A stretch of DNA of 64,000 nucleotides, from NCBI RefSeq assembly GCF_029504395.1, contig NZ_JAQFIF010000005.1:124001-188000 (forward strand). Direction: 5' to 3'. The position numbers and the translations under genes were made by a program. Position 1 is the first letter of the stretch, and each line of letters opens with the position of its first letter. The notes beneath the pieces were generated by a model, which saw nothing but the letters and a program-made list of their open reading frames with translations, searched no databases and was not told where the DNA came from. The stretch comes from Arthrobacter sp. ES3-54. GTDB lineage: Bacteria; Actinomycetota; Actinomycetes; Actinomycetales; Micrococcaceae. This document shows, one piece after another, positions 9,019 through 20,494 of this stretch.

Positions 9019-9776
9019 ACGGTCAGTTCCTGGTCTTCCTCAAAGAGTTCGGCTCCGGTGGCCGCCACGACGTCCTCCACGGTTACGTTCGGCGCCAGTT
9101 CGCGGAGCACCAGCCGGGGCGGCCCGGCGTCGGTCACGACGTCGATCACGGCGAGATCGGTGATGATCCGGTCCACGCAGCCCTTGCCGGTCAGCGGCAG
9201 GGTGCAGGTTTCCACGATTTTCGGCCTGCCGCTGCGGTCCACGTGATCCATCATCACGATCACCTTCTTGGCCCCGAACACGAGGTCCATTGCGCCGCCC
9301 ATGCCCTTGACCATCTTGCCGGGGATCATCCAGTTGGCGAGGTCGCCGTTGGCGGCGACCTCCATGGCGCCGAGCACGGCCACATCGACGTGGCCGCCCC
9401 GGATCATGCCGAAGGAGGCGGCGGAATCGAAGAACGCCGCGCCCTTGTTGACCGTGACGGTTTCCTTGCCGGCATTGATCAGGTCCGGATCGATCTCGTC
9501 CTCGGCCGGGTAGGGCCCGACGCCCAGGATGCCGTTCTCCGAATGCAGCACCACCTCGACGCCGGCCGGAATGTAGTTGGGGATCAGCGTCGGCATGCCG
9601 ATGCCGAGGTTGACGTACTGGCCGTTGTGCAGTTCCTGCGCCACCCGGGCGGCGAGTTCGTTGCGGGTCCAGCCCTTGCCCTCGACACCGGCGGGGTGTT
9701 CGAGCGCGGAGCGCCGGTATTCGTGGCGCACGGCCTCAGGACGGGGCGGGGCGTCTTGAGCTTTGTTCGTTTCCAC
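9015..9776 (-). CDS. scoB: 3-oxoacid CoA-transferase subunit B
   Basis: A 253-residue beta subunit of a family I CoA-transferase (SCOT/AtoA type). The catalytic Glu is in [10 protein letters not shown] (about residue 79); [15 protein letters not shown] and [14 protein letters not shown] are family blocks, and [10 protein letters not shown] lies near the C-terminal half. It moves CoA between succinyl-CoA or acetyl-CoA and acetoacetate, the end product of leucine breakdown. ATG at 9776 lies two bases after the scoA stop. The first 30 residues are polar and lack family similarity, so a start a few codons downstream is possible. Confidence 0.92.
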   Translation of the reverse strand: METNKAQDAPPRPEAVRHEYRRSALEHPAGVEGKGWTRNELAARVAQELHNGQYVNLGIGMPTLIPNYIPAGVEVVLHSENGILGVGPYPAEDEIDPDLINAGKETVTVNKGAAFFDSAASFGMIRGGHVDVAVLGAMEVAANGDLANWMIPGKMVKGMGGAMDLVFGAKKVIVMMDHVDRSGRPKIVETCTLPLTGKGCVDRIITDLAVIDVVTDAGPPRLVLRELAPNVTVEDVVAATGAELFEEDQELTV

Positions 9777-9778
9777 GG

Positions 9779-10579
9779 CTATGCTCCTGCCTGCTCGGGT
9801 GGCAGTTTTGGTGCGCCGGCGGCACCGGTGGCCACTGCAACTGTCCGCTTCTCAATGCGTTTCTCGCCCTGCGGGGCCAGCACCACACGCTGGACGAAGA
9901 TCCCCGGGACGTGGACGTGCTCCGGGTCCAGCTCCCCCGGCTGCACGAGTTCCTCGACCTCGGCGATCGTGATCTTCCCGGCCATGGCGCACAGCGGGTT
10001 GAAATTCATGGCGGTGGCGTGGAAGACGAGGTTGCCGTGGCGGTCACCTTTCCAGGCATGCACGAGGCCGAAGTCGGGCGTGAGCGATTCCTCCAGCACG
10101 TAGTCGGCGCCGTGGAAGCTGCGGACTTCCTTGGGCGCGGAGGCGACCGCGACGTTGCCGTCGCGATCGTACTTCTGCGGCAGGCCGCCGTCGGACACCT
10201 GGGTACCGACGCCGGCCGGCGTGTAGAAGGCGGGAATACCGGCGCCGCCGGCGCGCAGCTTTTCGGCCAGCGTGCCCTGCGGGGTGAGGACCACTTCCAG
10301 TTCGCCGGCGAGGTATTGCCGGGCGAACTCCTTGTTCTCCCCCACGTAGGAGCTGATGGTGCGCCGGATCCGGCCGTCCTTGAGCAGGATCCCGAGGCCC
10401 CAGTCGTCGACACCGCAGTTGTTGCTGACGGTTTCCAGGTCCGTGGCGCCGCGCTCGTGGAGGGCCTCGATCAGGGTCACGGGGATGCCGCACAGCCCGA
10501 ACCCGCCGACGGCGAGGGAGGCGCCGTCGTGGATGTCCGCGACCGCCTCGGCGGCGCTGGCAACAACTTTGTTGATCAT
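9779..10579 (-). CDS. scoA: 3-oxoacid CoA-transferase subunit A
   Basis: A 266-residue alpha subunit of the same CoA-transferase. Seen: [16 protein letters not shown] (residues about 18-33, the glycine-rich CoA-binding block), [14 protein letters not shown], and [17 protein letters not shown] near residue 115, all hallmarks of the SCOT/AtoD alpha subunit. The C-terminal 25 residues are an Ala/Pro-rich extension. It forms a heteromer with the adjacent beta subunit. It follows the acyl-CoA dehydrogenase... in transcription order by 19 bp and probably shares its message. Confidence 0.92.
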   Translation of the reverse strand: MINKVVASAAEAVADIHDGASLAVGGFGLCGIPVTLIEALHERGATDLETVSNNCGVDDWGLGILLKDGRIRRTISSYVGENKEFARQYLAGELEVVLTPQGTLAEKLRAGGAGIPAFYTPAGVGTQVSDGGLPQKYDRDGNVAVASAPKEVRSFHGADYVLEESLTPDFGLVHAWKGDRHGNLVFHATAMNFNPLCAMAGKITIAEVEELVQPGELDPEHVHVPGIFVQRVVLAPQGEKRIEKRTVAVATGAAGAPKLPPEQAGA

Positions 10580-10598
10580 CGGTGATCCTTCCGGCCGG

Positions 10599-11762
10599 CT
10601 ACAGTCCCAGTTCGCGGGCGATCAGCATCAGCTGGACCTCCGTGGTGCCCTCGCCGACTTCAAGGATCTTGGAGTCGCGGTAGTGGCGCGCCACGGTGAA
10701 TTCGTTGATGAAGCCATAGCCGCCGAACACCTGGGTGGCGTCCCGCGCGTTGTCCATGGCTGCCTCGCCTGCGACCATCTTAGCGATGGCCGCCTGCGTC
10801 TTGAACGGCTTGCCGGCAAGCATCCGGGCGGCCGCGTCGTAGTAGGCCAGGCGGGCCGTGTGGGCGCGTGCTTCCATCCGGGCAATCTTGAACGCGATGG
10901 CCTGGTACTTGCCGATGTTCTGCCCGAATGCGCTGCGTTCCTTGGCGTATTTCACCGACTGGTCCACGCAGCCCTGGGCCGCGCCGACGGCCAGGGCTGC
11001 GATCGCGATGCGGCCCTCGTCCAGGATGGACAGGAAGTTCGCGTAGCCGCGGCCCTGGGTGCCCAGCAGGTTGGCTTCCGGGACGTGGACGTTATTGAGC
11101 GTGAGCGGGTGGGTGTCCGAGGCGTTCCAGCCGACCTTGTTGTAGGCCTTCTCGGCTTTGAATCCCGGGGTGTTGGTGGGCACCAGGATGGTGGAGATTT
11201 CCTTCTTGATGCTGCCGTCCGAGCGTTCCTCCTGCCCGGTCACCGCGGTGACGGTGACGAGCCTGGTGATGTCCGTGCCGGAGTTGGTGATGAACTCCTT
11301 GTTGCCGTTGATGACCCACTCTCCGCCGCCGAGCTTGGCGGTGGTTTTGGTGCCGCCGGCGTCCGAGCCGGCTTCCGGTTCGGTCAGGCCGAAGCCGGCG
11401 AGCGCCTTGCCGGAGGCCAGCAGCGGCAGCCACTCCTCCTTTTGGGCGGCGTTGCCGAAGCGGTGGATCGGCATGGCGCCGAGGGAGACGCCCGCCTCGA
11501 GGGTGATGGCGACGGACTGGTCCACCCGGCCAAGCTGTTCAAGGGCCAGGGCCAGGGCGAAGTAGTCCCCGCCCATGCCGCCGAACTCTTCCGGGAACGG
11601 CAGGCCGAACAGGCCCATGTCCGCCATCTGGGAGACGATTTCGTAGGGGAAGCTGTGTTCCTCGTCGTGCTTGGCGGAGACCGGGGCCACCACTTCGTCG
11701 GCGAATTCGCGGACGGTGTTGCTGAGGTCCTGGTAATCCTCGCTGAGTTCAAAATCTGCCAT
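10599..11762 (-). CDS. acyl-CoA dehydrogenase, FadE19/isovaleryl-CoA dehydrogenase-like
   Basis: A 387-residue FAD enzyme of the usual acyl-CoA dehydrogenase length. Family blocks: LPFPEEFGGMGGDYF, the FAD loop FGLTEPEAGSDAGG (about 125-138), NGNKEFITNSG, and the C-terminal KILEVGEGTTEVQ with Glu at the SCAD/MCAD catalytic position. Isovaleryl-CoA dehydrogenases usually carry their base elsewhere, so by this residue the protein looks like a short/branched-chain type. Context decides the proposal: it sits in the leucine operon beside acyl-CoA carboxylase genes, like mycobacterial fadE19. Proposed reaction: isovaleryl-CoA (or another short branched acyl-CoA) to the enoyl-CoA with ETF as acceptor. 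Confidence 0.88.
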   Translation of the reverse strand: MADFELSEDYQDLSNTVREFADEVVAPVSAKHDEEHSFPYEIVSQMADMGLFGLPFPEEFGGMGGDYFALALALEQLGRVDQSVAITLEAGVSLGAMPIHRFGNAAQKEEWLPLLASGKALAGFGLTEPEAGSDAGGTKTTAKLGGGEWVINGNKEFITNSGTDITRLVTVTAVTGQEERSDGSIKKEISTILVPTNTPGFKAEKAYNKVGWNASDTHPLTLNNVHVPEANLLGTQGRGYANFLSILDEGRIAIAALAVGAAQGCVDQSVKYAKERSAFGQNIGKYQAIAFKIARMEARAHTARLAYYDAAARMLAGKPFKTQAAIAKMVAGEAAMDNARDATQVFGGYGFINEFTVARHYRDSKILEVGEGTTEVQLMLIARELGL

Positions 11763-11871
11763 GGGGGTGACTCCTGTGTCTGAGGTATTTCTGTGGTCTG
11801 TTGAAACGGGTGTTGGCTGCGCTGTGTTTCAGAAAGCTGGGTTCAAAAAAAGCTGGGTTCCTACGGTGCGG

Positions 11872-14109
<2,238 letters not shown>

Positions 14110-14116
14110 AGCTGGC

Positions 14117-15724
14117 TCACATCCGGAACAGGCCGAAGGAGGTCTCCGGCAGCGGGGTGCGGGAGACGACGTCGAGCGCGAGTCCCAGGACGGTGCGGGT
14201 GTCCGCGGGGTCGATCACGCCGTCATCCCAGAGGCGGGCGGTGGAGTAGTAGGGGCTGCCCTGGTCCTCGTACTGGGCCTTGATCGGGGCCTTGAACGCT
14301 TCCTCGTCCGCGGCGGACCATTCCTCCCCGCGGGCCTCGTACTGGTCCCGCTTCACGGTGGCCAGCACGCTGGAGGCCTGGTTGCCGCCCATTACGGAGA
14401 TCCGGGACGCCGGCCACATCCACAGGAAGCGCGGCGAATAAGCCCGGCCGCACATCGAGTAGTTGCCGGCGCCGAAGGACCCGCCGATCACCACCGTGAG
14501 CTTGGGGACCCGGGCGGTCGCGACGGCCGTGACCATCTTGGCGCCGTTCTTGGCGATGCCGCCCTGCTCGTAGTCCTTGCCGACCATGAAGCCTGAAAGG
14601 TTCTGCAGGAAGATCAGCGGGATGCCGCGCTGATCGCACAGTTCGATGAAGTGCGCGCCCTTGAGCGAGGACTCGCTGAACAGCACGCCGTTGTTGGCCA
14701 CGATGCCCACCGCGTGGCCGTGCAGCTTCGCGAAGCCCGTGACCAGGGTAGTGCCGTAGTTCTTCTTGAACTCGTGGAACTTGCTGCCGTCCACCAGCCG
14801 GGCGATGACCTCATGCACGTCGTACTGGGCATTGACGTCCGTGGGAACGGCGCCGTAGAGCTCGTCCGGGTCGGCGACGGGCTCGACGACGGTGTCGACG
14901 TCCCAGACGGGGGCGGCGGGCCGCGGCAACGTGGCCACGATGTCCCGGACGATCTGGAGGGCATGCTCATCGTTCTCGGCCAGGTGGTCCGTGACTCCGG
15001 AGATCTTCGAGTGCACGTCGCCGCCGCCGAGTTCCTCAGCCGTGACGATCTCGCCGATCGCGGCCTTCACCAGCGGCGGGCCGCCCAGGAAGATGGTGCC
15101 CTGGTTGCGGACAATCACGGTCTCGTCGCTCATCGCGGGGACATAGGCGCCACCGGCTGTGCAGGAGCCCATGACGGAGGCGATCTGCGGGATCTTCGCC
15201 GCCGACATCTTCGCCTGGTTGAAGAAGATCCGGCCGAAGTGTTCCTTGTCCGGGAAGACCTCGTCCTGTTTGGGGAGGAAGGCGCCACCGGAGTCCACGA
15301 GGTAGATGCAGGGCAGCCGGTTCTCCAGGGCGATTTCCTGCGCGCGGAGATGCTTCTTCACCGTCATCGGATAGTAGGTGCCGCCCTTGACTGTGGCGTC
15401 GTTGGAAATGACCAGCACCTGCCGGCCGTGCACCAGGCCGATCCCTGCAATGACGCCGGCACCGGGCGAGTCGCCGTCGTACATGCCGTCCGCCGCCAGC
15501 GGGGCGATTTCCAGGAAGGGGCTGCCGTCATCGAGCAGCCGATCGATGCGCTCGCGCGGCAGAAGCTTGCCGCGGGCCACGTGGCGTTCCCGGGACTTTG
15601 CCGGCCCGCCCAGCGCTGCGGCGGCGAGCCGTTCCCTCAACTCGCCGGCCAGCCCCAGCTGGGCCTCCCGGTTCGCGGCATAGGCTGTGCTCGTCGCATC
15701 CACCCGGCTGGCGATTGTCTCCAT
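14117..15724 (-). CDS. accD1: acyl-CoA carboxylase carboxyltransferase beta chain, probable methylcrotonyl-CoA carboxylase
   Basis: A 535-residue carboxyltransferase, the usual length for MCC-beta/AccD1. Seen: [16 protein letters not shown] near residue 57, the ligand-binding [17 protein letters not shown] (about 190), [10 protein letters not shown], and a second domain with [14 protein letters not shown] and [18 protein letters not shown], typical of methylcrotonyl-/geranyl-type enzymes rather than propionyl-CoA carboxylase. It transfers carboxyl from biotin on the alpha chain to the acyl-CoA. First gene of the seven-gene operon; its upstream region carries the paired TetR operator and a near-CRP site shared with the divergent regulator. 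Confidence 0.93.
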   Translation of the reverse strand: METIASRVDATSTAYAANREAQLGLAGELRERLAAAALGGPAKSRERHVARGKLLPRERIDRLLDDGSPFLEIAPLAADGMYDGDSPGAGVIAGIGLVHGRQVLVISNDATVKGGTYYPMTVKKHLRAQEIALENRLPCIYLVDSGGAFLPKQDEVFPDKEHFGRIFFNQAKMSAAKIPQIASVMGSCTAGGAYVPAMSDETVIVRNQGTIFLGGPPLVKAAIGEIVTAEELGGGDVHSKISGVTDHLAENDEHALQIVRDIVATLPRPAAPVWDVDTVVEPVADPDELYGAVPTDVNAQYDVHEVIARLVDGSKFHEFKKNYGTTLVTGFAKLHGHAVGIVANNGVLFSESSLKGAHFIELCDQRGIPLIFLQNLSGFMVGKDYEQGGIAKNGAKMVTAVATARVPKLTVVIGGSFGAGNYSMCGRAYSPRFLWMWPASRISVMGGNQASSVLATVKRDQYEARGEEWSAADEEAFKAPIKAQYEDQGSPYYSTARLWDDGVIDPADTRTVLGLALDVVSRTPLPETSFGLFRM

Positions 15725-15785
15725 TGACTGCTTCCGTTCCCCGACCTGCGTGCCGGACCGGCAGCTCAGGCCGCCCGGCTATTTC

Positions 15786-15830
15786 GGTTAGTACCGCATA
15801 ACTGAGATTTAGGTTAGTCTCTATTAACTG
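15786..15830. promoter_or_regulatory. paired TetR-type operators between accD1 and tetR
   Basis: Two 19-base copies of GGTTAGT-N2-C-N3-TAACTG (15786-15804 and 15812-15830), 26 bp apart centre to centre. Each contains the inverted repeat GTTA-N8-TAAC. They lie about 60-105 bp upstream of accD1 and 44-88 bp upstream of the TetR gene, as expected for an autoregulating repressor that also controls the operon. Confidence 0.65.
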
Positions 15831-15844
15831 TGATGTCCAACACA
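15829..15844. promoter_or_regulatory. near-consensus CRP/GlxR site, TGTGA-N6-ACACA
   Basis: Nine of ten consensus bases, directly abutting the second TetR operator copy and about 105-120 bp upstream of accD1. Weaker than the other CRP-like sites in the window, but its location in a catabolic control region fits them. Confidence 0.35.
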
Positions 15845-15873
15845 GGGATCATTTGCAACGAGGGGATGCGCCG

Positions 15874-16593
15874 GTGACCGAGCCCAGCCAGACCGCCCAG
15901 CTTCCGTCAGTCCAGCCAGCTTCGACCCAAGCAGCCTCCACCCAAGCAGACTCGACCCAAGCAGCCTCAACCCAAGCAGCCTCAACCCAGCGCAGCCAGG
16001 CCAAGGCGAACAGGCGGCAGGCCCTCTTGTCGGCCGCCGCCGCGCTCTTCGCCCTCGAGGGCTTCAACCGCGTGTCCCTGGAGGATCTGGGGGCCGCGGC
16101 CGGTGTCAGCGGGCCGGCGGTCTACCGCCACTTCGCCGGGAAGCAGGCCGTCCTCGGTGCGCTGCTGCTCAGCGTCAGCAAGGACCTGCTCGACGGCGGC
16201 CGCAAGGTGGTGGCCGATGCCGACGGCGACCTGGCGGCGCTGGGCGGCCTCGTGGCCTTCCACGTCGACTTTGCCCTGAGCAATCCGGACGTCATCCGGG
16301 TCCAGGACCAGGACTTCAGCAACCTGGCCGGCGAGGACCAGGCCGAGGTCCGCACCCTCCAGCGCAGCTACGTTGAACTCTGGGTGGACGTGCTGGCCGG
16401 ACTGCACGAGGGCACGGAGGCCGCCGAACTGCGGATGCGGGCGCATGCCACCTTCGGGCTGATCAACTCGACCCCGCACTCGGTGCGCAGCCATGGGCGC
16501 CGGATCGGCGTCCGCCGCGCCAGGCCGCTGCTGGAGAGCATGGCACTGGCCGCGCTCATGGCACCGGCCACCCTGCCGGAACCGCTCGATTAA
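15874..16593 (+). CDS. TetR/AcrR-family regulator of the leucine operon
   Basis: A 239-residue repressor. A low-complexity N-terminal tail (about 45 residues) with five STQAA/STQAD repeats is followed by the TetR DNA-binding domain: RRQALLSAAAALFALEGF, then the helix-turn-helix VSLEDLGAAAGVSGPAVYRHF (written here in part), KQAVLGALL. The C-terminal ligand domain is helical and not recognisable by eye. GTG 15874 is chosen since GAGGGG at 15860-15865 precedes it by eight bases; a TTG seven codons upstream lacks a site. It matches Rv2506 by position in the equivalent mycobacterial locus. Ligand probably an acyl-CoA of the pathway (inference). Confidence 0.88.
   Translation: MTEPSQTAQLPSVQPASTQAASTQADSTQAASTQAASTQRSQAKANRRQALLSAAAALFALEGFNRVSLEDLGAAAGVSGPAVYRHFAGKQAVLGALLLSVSKDLLDGGRKVVADADGDLAALGGLVAFHVDFALSNPDVIRVQDQDFSNLAGEDQAEVRTLQRSYVELWVDVLAGLHEGTEAAELRMRAHATFGLINSTPHSVRSHGRRIGVRRARPLLESMALAALMAPATLPEPLD
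15922..15997 (+). repeat. 15-bp tandem repeat in the tetR N-terminal coding region
   Basis: Five units of TCNACCCAAGCAGCC encoding a Ser-Thr-Gln-Ala-Ala/Asp tail ahead of the DNA-binding domain. In-frame unit length means copy-number change would alter tail length without frameshift. Confidence 0.85.
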
Positions 16594-16746
16594 CCGGTTC
16601 CGCCCGCCCGGGCGCACTCTCGGGGCACTTTGGCACGGACACGCCGTCAACCAGGCTGCCGCCGCCGAACATTGCGCCCAAAGTGCCCCCGGACGGCAAA
16701 CCCGCGCAGAAGAACCTGGCGCGGGACATTCCCGGCACGCAAGAAA

Positions 16747-16781
16747 GCTGCCGGCCGCCCCACAAAGGAGCAGCCGGCAGC
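16747..16781. terminator. terminator hairpin between tetR and bkdC
   Basis: GCTGCCGGC at 16747-16755 and its complement at 16773-16781, loop of 17 bases, A-rich on the left flank. It lies 10 bases past the bkdC stop and between convergent genes, so it probably ends the bkd message; on the minus strand the left flank gives a short T-run. The rest of the 197-bp gap holds no gene I can support. Confidence 0.6.
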
Positions 16782-16790
16782 CTTGGGTGC

Positions 16791-18215
16791 CTAGACCATC
16801 GCGAGGACCATGCCCGGATCGGCCAGCACGGCGCCGAGGTCTTGGAGGAAGCGCGAGCCCTGCTCGCCGTCGACCAGCCGGTGGTCGAACGAGAGGCTCA
16901 GCGTCATGACCTGGCGCAGGGCGACCTCGTCCTGGTACTCCCACGGCATCTTCCGGACCGCGCCGAGGGCCAGGATGGCTGCCTCGCCCGGGTTCAGGAT
17001 GGGCGTGCCGGCGTCAATGCCGAAGACCCCGATGTTCGTGATGGAGATCGTGCCCCCGGAGAGCGCCTCGGGGCCCGTCTTCCCGGCCCGGGCCGTGTCC
17101 GTCAGCTCCGTCAGGGCGGAGGAGAGCTCCATGAGGGACATCCGGTCCGCGTCCTTGATGTTCGGAACCGTCAGCCCGCGCGGCGTCGCTGCCGCGATGC
17201 CCAGGTTCACGTAGTTGAACTGGACGATCTCCTGGTTGGCCTCGTCCCACCGCGCGTTGAGCGTCGGGTGGTTGCGCAGCGCGATCAGCACCGCCTTGGA
17301 GACCAGCGTCAGCGGCGTGAGCTTGTAGCCGGCGAACGCGCGGCTGGCCTTGAGCCGTGCCAGCAGCTCCATCGTGGGCGTGACGTCGACCGTCAGGAAC
17401 TCCGTGACGTGTGGCGCGGTGAAGGCGCTGGCCACCATGGCGGCGGCCGTGAATTTCCGCACGCCCTTGATCGGCGTGCGGGTCTCCCGCTCGCCGCCGG
17501 CCGGGACGCGCCCGGTGGCGGGTGCTGCAGCCGGCGCGCCGGCGAGTTCCTGGGCGCCAAGTCCCTGCTCTGCTGGCAGGTCTCCGCCGCCGACGAAGTT
17601 CAGGACATCGTCACGGGTGATGAGCCCGTGCTCCCCCGTTCCGGTCACGGCCTCGAGGTCGACGCTGAGGTCCTTGGCCAGCTTGCGCACCGGCGGCGTG
17701 GACCGCGGACGCTCCCCCGGCGCGGATGCGGCCAGCCCGGTTTCGGCAGGCTTGGATTCAACTGGCTCAGCTGCGCGGACCGGTGCCACCGGCTCGGCGC
17801 GGACGGGAGCGACGGGGGCGGGCTGAGAAGCTGCCGCCGGGGCCGCGAAAGTGCGGGCGCGGCGGGCGGGCCGGCCGGAGGCTTCAAGGACGGCACCGTA
17901 GCCCACAAGGTTCGGCTCACGCTTGGCGGCCCCCGTGTCAGGCGCGGAACCGCCGGAGCCGTCGTCCTCAATCTCGAAGGAGACGATCGGCTTGCCGACC
18001 TCCACGACGGTGCCGGGCTGTTCGTGCAGGGCCGCGACCACGCCGGCGAACGGCGAAGGCAACTCGACCACCGCCTTGGCAGTCTCCACCTCGGCGATGA
18101 TCTGGTTGAGAGTAACGGTGTCCCCTACCGCGACCTTCCAGGCGACGATTTCTGATTCCGTCAGTCCTTCGCCGAGGTCCGGCAGCCTGAATTCCTTGAT
18201 CATAGTGGCGCTCAT
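16791..18215 (-). CDS. bkdC: branched-chain 2-oxoacid dehydrogenase E2, dihydrolipoamide acyltransferase
   Basis: A 474-residue E2. Lipoyl domain with FRLPDLGEGLTESEIV and the lipoyl Lys in ETAKAVVE (about residue 47); Ala/Pro-rich linker; a peripheral subunit-binding segment with VRKLAKDLSVDLEAVTGTGEHG (only partly given); and a C-terminal catalytic domain ending in DHRLVDG (active-site His/Asp). One lipoyl domain only. It moves the branched acyl group from E1 to CoA, making isovaleryl-, isobutyryl- and 2-methylbutyryl-CoA. The start ATG 18215 overlaps the bkdB stop (ATGA), but its GGAAGG is too close; the in-frame ATG at 18203 has that site 12 bases upstream and is a real alternative. Confidence 0.93.
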   Translation of the reverse strand: MSATMIKEFRLPDLGEGLTESEIVAWKVAVGDTVTLNQIIAEVETAKAVVELPSPFAGVVAALHEQPGTVVEVGKPIVSFEIEDDGSGGSAPDTGAAKREPNLVGYGAVLEASGRPARRARTFAAPAAASQPAPVAPVRAEPVAPVRAAEPVESKPAETGLAASAPGERPRSTPPVRKLAKDLSVDLEAVTGTGEHGLITRDDVLNFVGGGDLPAEQGLGAQELAGAPAAAPATGRVPAGGERETRTPIKGVRKFTAAAMVASAFTAPHVTEFLTVDVTPTMELLARLKASRAFAGYKLTPLTLVSKAVLIALRNHPTLNARWDEANQEIVQFNYVNLGIAAATPRGLTVPNIKDADRMSLMELSSALTELTDTARAGKTGPEALSGGTISITNIGVFGIDAGTPILNPGEAAILALGAVRKMPWEYQDEVALRQVMTLSLSFDHRLVDGEQGSRFLQDLGAVLADPGMVLAMV

Positions 18216-19222
18216 CCTTCCAGCCCGCTGAGGGAGTTGGGGCGGCCCATGGCACGGTCGACGCCGTCGAGAATCCTGTCGAGGCCCGGCAGGTGGTGCA
18301 TTTCCAGCTTGGAGTACGGGTACGGAACGTCGAAGCCGGTCACGCGGACCGGGGCGGCTTCGAGGTGGTAGAAGCAACGTTCGGTGATGCTGGCAGCAAC
18401 TTCGGCGCCAAGGCCGCCGGACTGGCCCGCCTCGTGGGTAATGACCAGCCGGCCGGTCTTGCGGACAGACGCCTCAAGGGTGACGAAGTCCAGCGGTGCG
18501 AGGGAGCGGAGGTCGATGACCTCGACCGAGACGCCTTCGTCCGCGGCCGCCAGTGCGGCGTCGCGGGCAGTTTTGACCAGCGGACCGTAGGCCACAAGAG
18601 TTACGTCGTTGCCCTCGGTGACCACGCGGGCCTTTTCCATGGACAGCGCAGTGCTCAGGTCGACGGTCTCGTCCACCTCGCCCTTGTCGTGGTAGCGCCG
18701 TTTGGGCTCGAAGTACAGGACGGGATCATCGGAGGCGATGGCCTGCTGGATCATGGTGTAGGCGTCCTGGGGGTTGGACACGCTGACCACGCGCAGCCCC
18801 GAAGTGTGGGTGAAATAGGCCTCGGGCGATTCCGAGTGGTGCTCCGGCGAGCCGATGCCGCCGCCGAACGGGACGCGGATGGTGATGGGCATCTTGACCG
18901 CGCCCTGGGTGCGGTAGTGCATCTTGGCGACCTGGCTGACGATCTGGTCGAAGGCCGGGTAGATGAAGCCGTCGAACTGGATCTCCACCACCGGGCGGTA
19001 GCCGCGGTACGCCAGGCCGACGGCGGTGCCCATGATGCCCGATTCGGCGAGCGGCGTGTCCACGACGCGGTGCTTCCCGAAGTCCTTCTGCAGCCCGTCG
19101 GTGACACGGAAGACACCGCCGAGGGCGCCGATGTCCTCCCCCATCAGGACCACCTTGGGATCGTTCTCGAGGGACTTGCGCAGGCCCGAATTGATGGCTC
19201 GGGCAAAGGTCATCTGCGTCAT
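18212..19222 (-). CDS. bkdB: branched-chain 2-oxoacid dehydrogenase E1 beta
   Basis: A 336-residue thiamine-diphosphate enzyme subunit of normal E1-beta length. Seen: VLMGEDIGALGGVFRVTDGL (about 25-44, cofactor-proximal), DTPLAESGIMGTAVGLA, PVVEIQFDGFIYPAFDQI, PFGGGIGSPEHHSES and YFEPKRRY; the EHHSE form is usual in branched-chain rather than pyruvate E1-beta. It pairs with BkdA, whose stop it overlaps by one base (TGATG), and it overlaps bkdC by four. The cognate E3 (lpd) is not in the window. Confidence 0.94.
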   Translation of the reverse strand: MTQMTFARAINSGLRKSLENDPKVVLMGEDIGALGGVFRVTDGLQKDFGKHRVVDTPLAESGIMGTAVGLAYRGYRPVVEIQFDGFIYPAFDQIVSQVAKMHYRTQGAVKMPITIRVPFGGGIGSPEHHSESPEAYFTHTSGLRVVSVSNPQDAYTMIQQAIASDDPVLYFEPKRRYHDKGEVDETVDLSTALSMEKARVVTEGNDVTLVAYGPLVKTARDAALAAADEGVSVEVIDLRSLAPLDFVTLEASVRKTGRLVITHEAGQSGGLGAEVAASITERCFYHLEAAPVRVTGFDVPYPYSKLEMHHLPGLDRILDGVDRAMGRPNSLSGLEG

Positions 19223-20412
19223 CAGCGTGCACCTTCTTCAGAAGCGGCTTCTGCGGGATCGCCGAAGGAAGCCAGGTAACGGGAGTAGTGCTCCTGCTGG
19301 CGGTCCAGCCAGGAGTTGGGCGTGCTGTAAACGTGCTTGAAGATATCCAGCGGCTGCGGCTCGGGCATGTTGATGGTGCCGGCCCGGAGTTCCTTGGCCA
19401 CGGCGTCGGCTTTCGCGGCGACGGCGTCTTCAAGGTCCGCGGTCAGCAGTCCCTTGCGGTCCAGCAGCGACTTCATCCGGGAGATCGGGTCCTTGGCGGC
19501 CCAGTCCTCGAGCTCGTTGGCGTCCCGGTAGCGGGTGGGGTCATCCGCCGTCGTGTGCGGGCCCATCCGGTACGTCACGGCCTCGATAAAGGTGGGTCCG
19601 CCGCCGTGCCGGGCGCGGTCCAGGGCGATGCGGGTGGCCGCGATGACGGCGAGGACATCGTTCCCATCGACCCGCATGCTGGGAATGCCGAAGCCGGAAG
19701 CGCGGTCCGCCAGCTGGATGTGGGACTGCAGCCGGACGGGCTCCGAGATGGCCCAGTGGTTGTTCTGGCAGATGAAGACCACCGGCGCCTGGAAGCTCGC
19801 GGCGAAGACCATGGCTTCATTGACGTCGCCTTCGCTTGTGGCGCCATCGCCGAAGTAGGCCACGGCGACGGCGTCGGCGCCATCGTTCTGGATGCCCATG
19901 GCGTAGCCCGTGGCGTGCAGGCTCTGCGCACCGATGATGATTTGCTGGGTGGCAACGTTGACGGTGAAGGGGTCCCAGCCGGCGGAAGCGTTGCCCCGCC
20001 AGGCGCGGACCAGGTCCTCCGGTTTTACGCCCCGGCAATAGGCCACGCCGTTGTCGCGGTAGCTCGGGAAGACAAAGTCGTCCTCGCGCAGTGCGCGGGC
20101 CGAGCCAATCTGGGATGCTTCCTGGCCGAGCAGCGGAGGCCAGAGTGCCAGCTCGCCCTGCCGCTGGAGGGCGGTGGCTTCGGCGTCGATCCGGCGGATG
20201 ACCACCATGTCCTCGTAGAGCGAGCTAAGCTGCTCGTCGCTGACGTCCTGGAGCCAGGAATCGAACTCCGGATGGCTGATGCGCTCACCCGCCGGAGTGA
20301 TGAGCTGGACGAGATCGCCGCCCGTCCGCCTCGTTGAATTTTCACTGTTCCCGGGGCCCCCGGCGGAAATGCCGCCCTTGCCCGCGTCGTCGGTAAACAC
20401 TGTAGTCCGCAC
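19222..20412 (-). CDS. bkdA: branched-chain 2-oxoacid dehydrogenase E1 alpha
   Basis: A 396-residue E1-alpha. The thiamine-diphosphate motif is intact: GDGATSEGDVNEAMVFA (about 185-201, GDG to N). Other blocks: LLGQEASQIGSA, FPSYRDNGVAYCRGV, NNHWAISEPV, and YRMGPHTTADDPTRYR, the last typical of branched-chain enzymes. The N-terminal 30 residues are polar and low in similarity, so the true start may be a little downstream of ATG 20412. First gene of bkdABC; its upstream region is shared with the AsnC-type regulator and holds a perfect CRP-type site and Lrp boxes. Confidence 0.93.
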   Translation of the reverse strand: MRTTVFTDDAGKGGISAGGPGNSENSTRRTGGDLVQLITPAGERISHPEFDSWLQDVSDEQLSSLYEDMVVIRRIDAEATALQRQGELALWPPLLGQEASQIGSARALREDDFVFPSYRDNGVAYCRGVKPEDLVRAWRGNASAGWDPFTVNVATQQIIIGAQSLHATGYAMGIQNDGADAVAVAYFGDGATSEGDVNEAMVFAASFQAPVVFICQNNHWAISEPVRLQSHIQLADRASGFGIPSMRVDGNDVLAVIAATRIALDRARHGGGPTFIEAVTYRMGPHTTADDPTRYRDANELEDWAAKDPISRMKSLLDRKGLLTADLEDAVAAKADAVAKELRAGTINMPEPQPLDIFKHVYSTPNSWLDRQQEHYSRYLASFGDPAEAASEEGAR

Positions 20413-20494
20413 CTTCTGACGTCGTCTGACCGGAACTCGCAGGACTTGTGATCCCGCGGCGCGCCAGCCGCCCGGGCGCCGTTGCCCCGGATAA

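Noticed and set aside
16594..16790. Small gene between tetR and bkdC
   Set aside because: The open frames are short, have no start site and cover the terminator hairpin.
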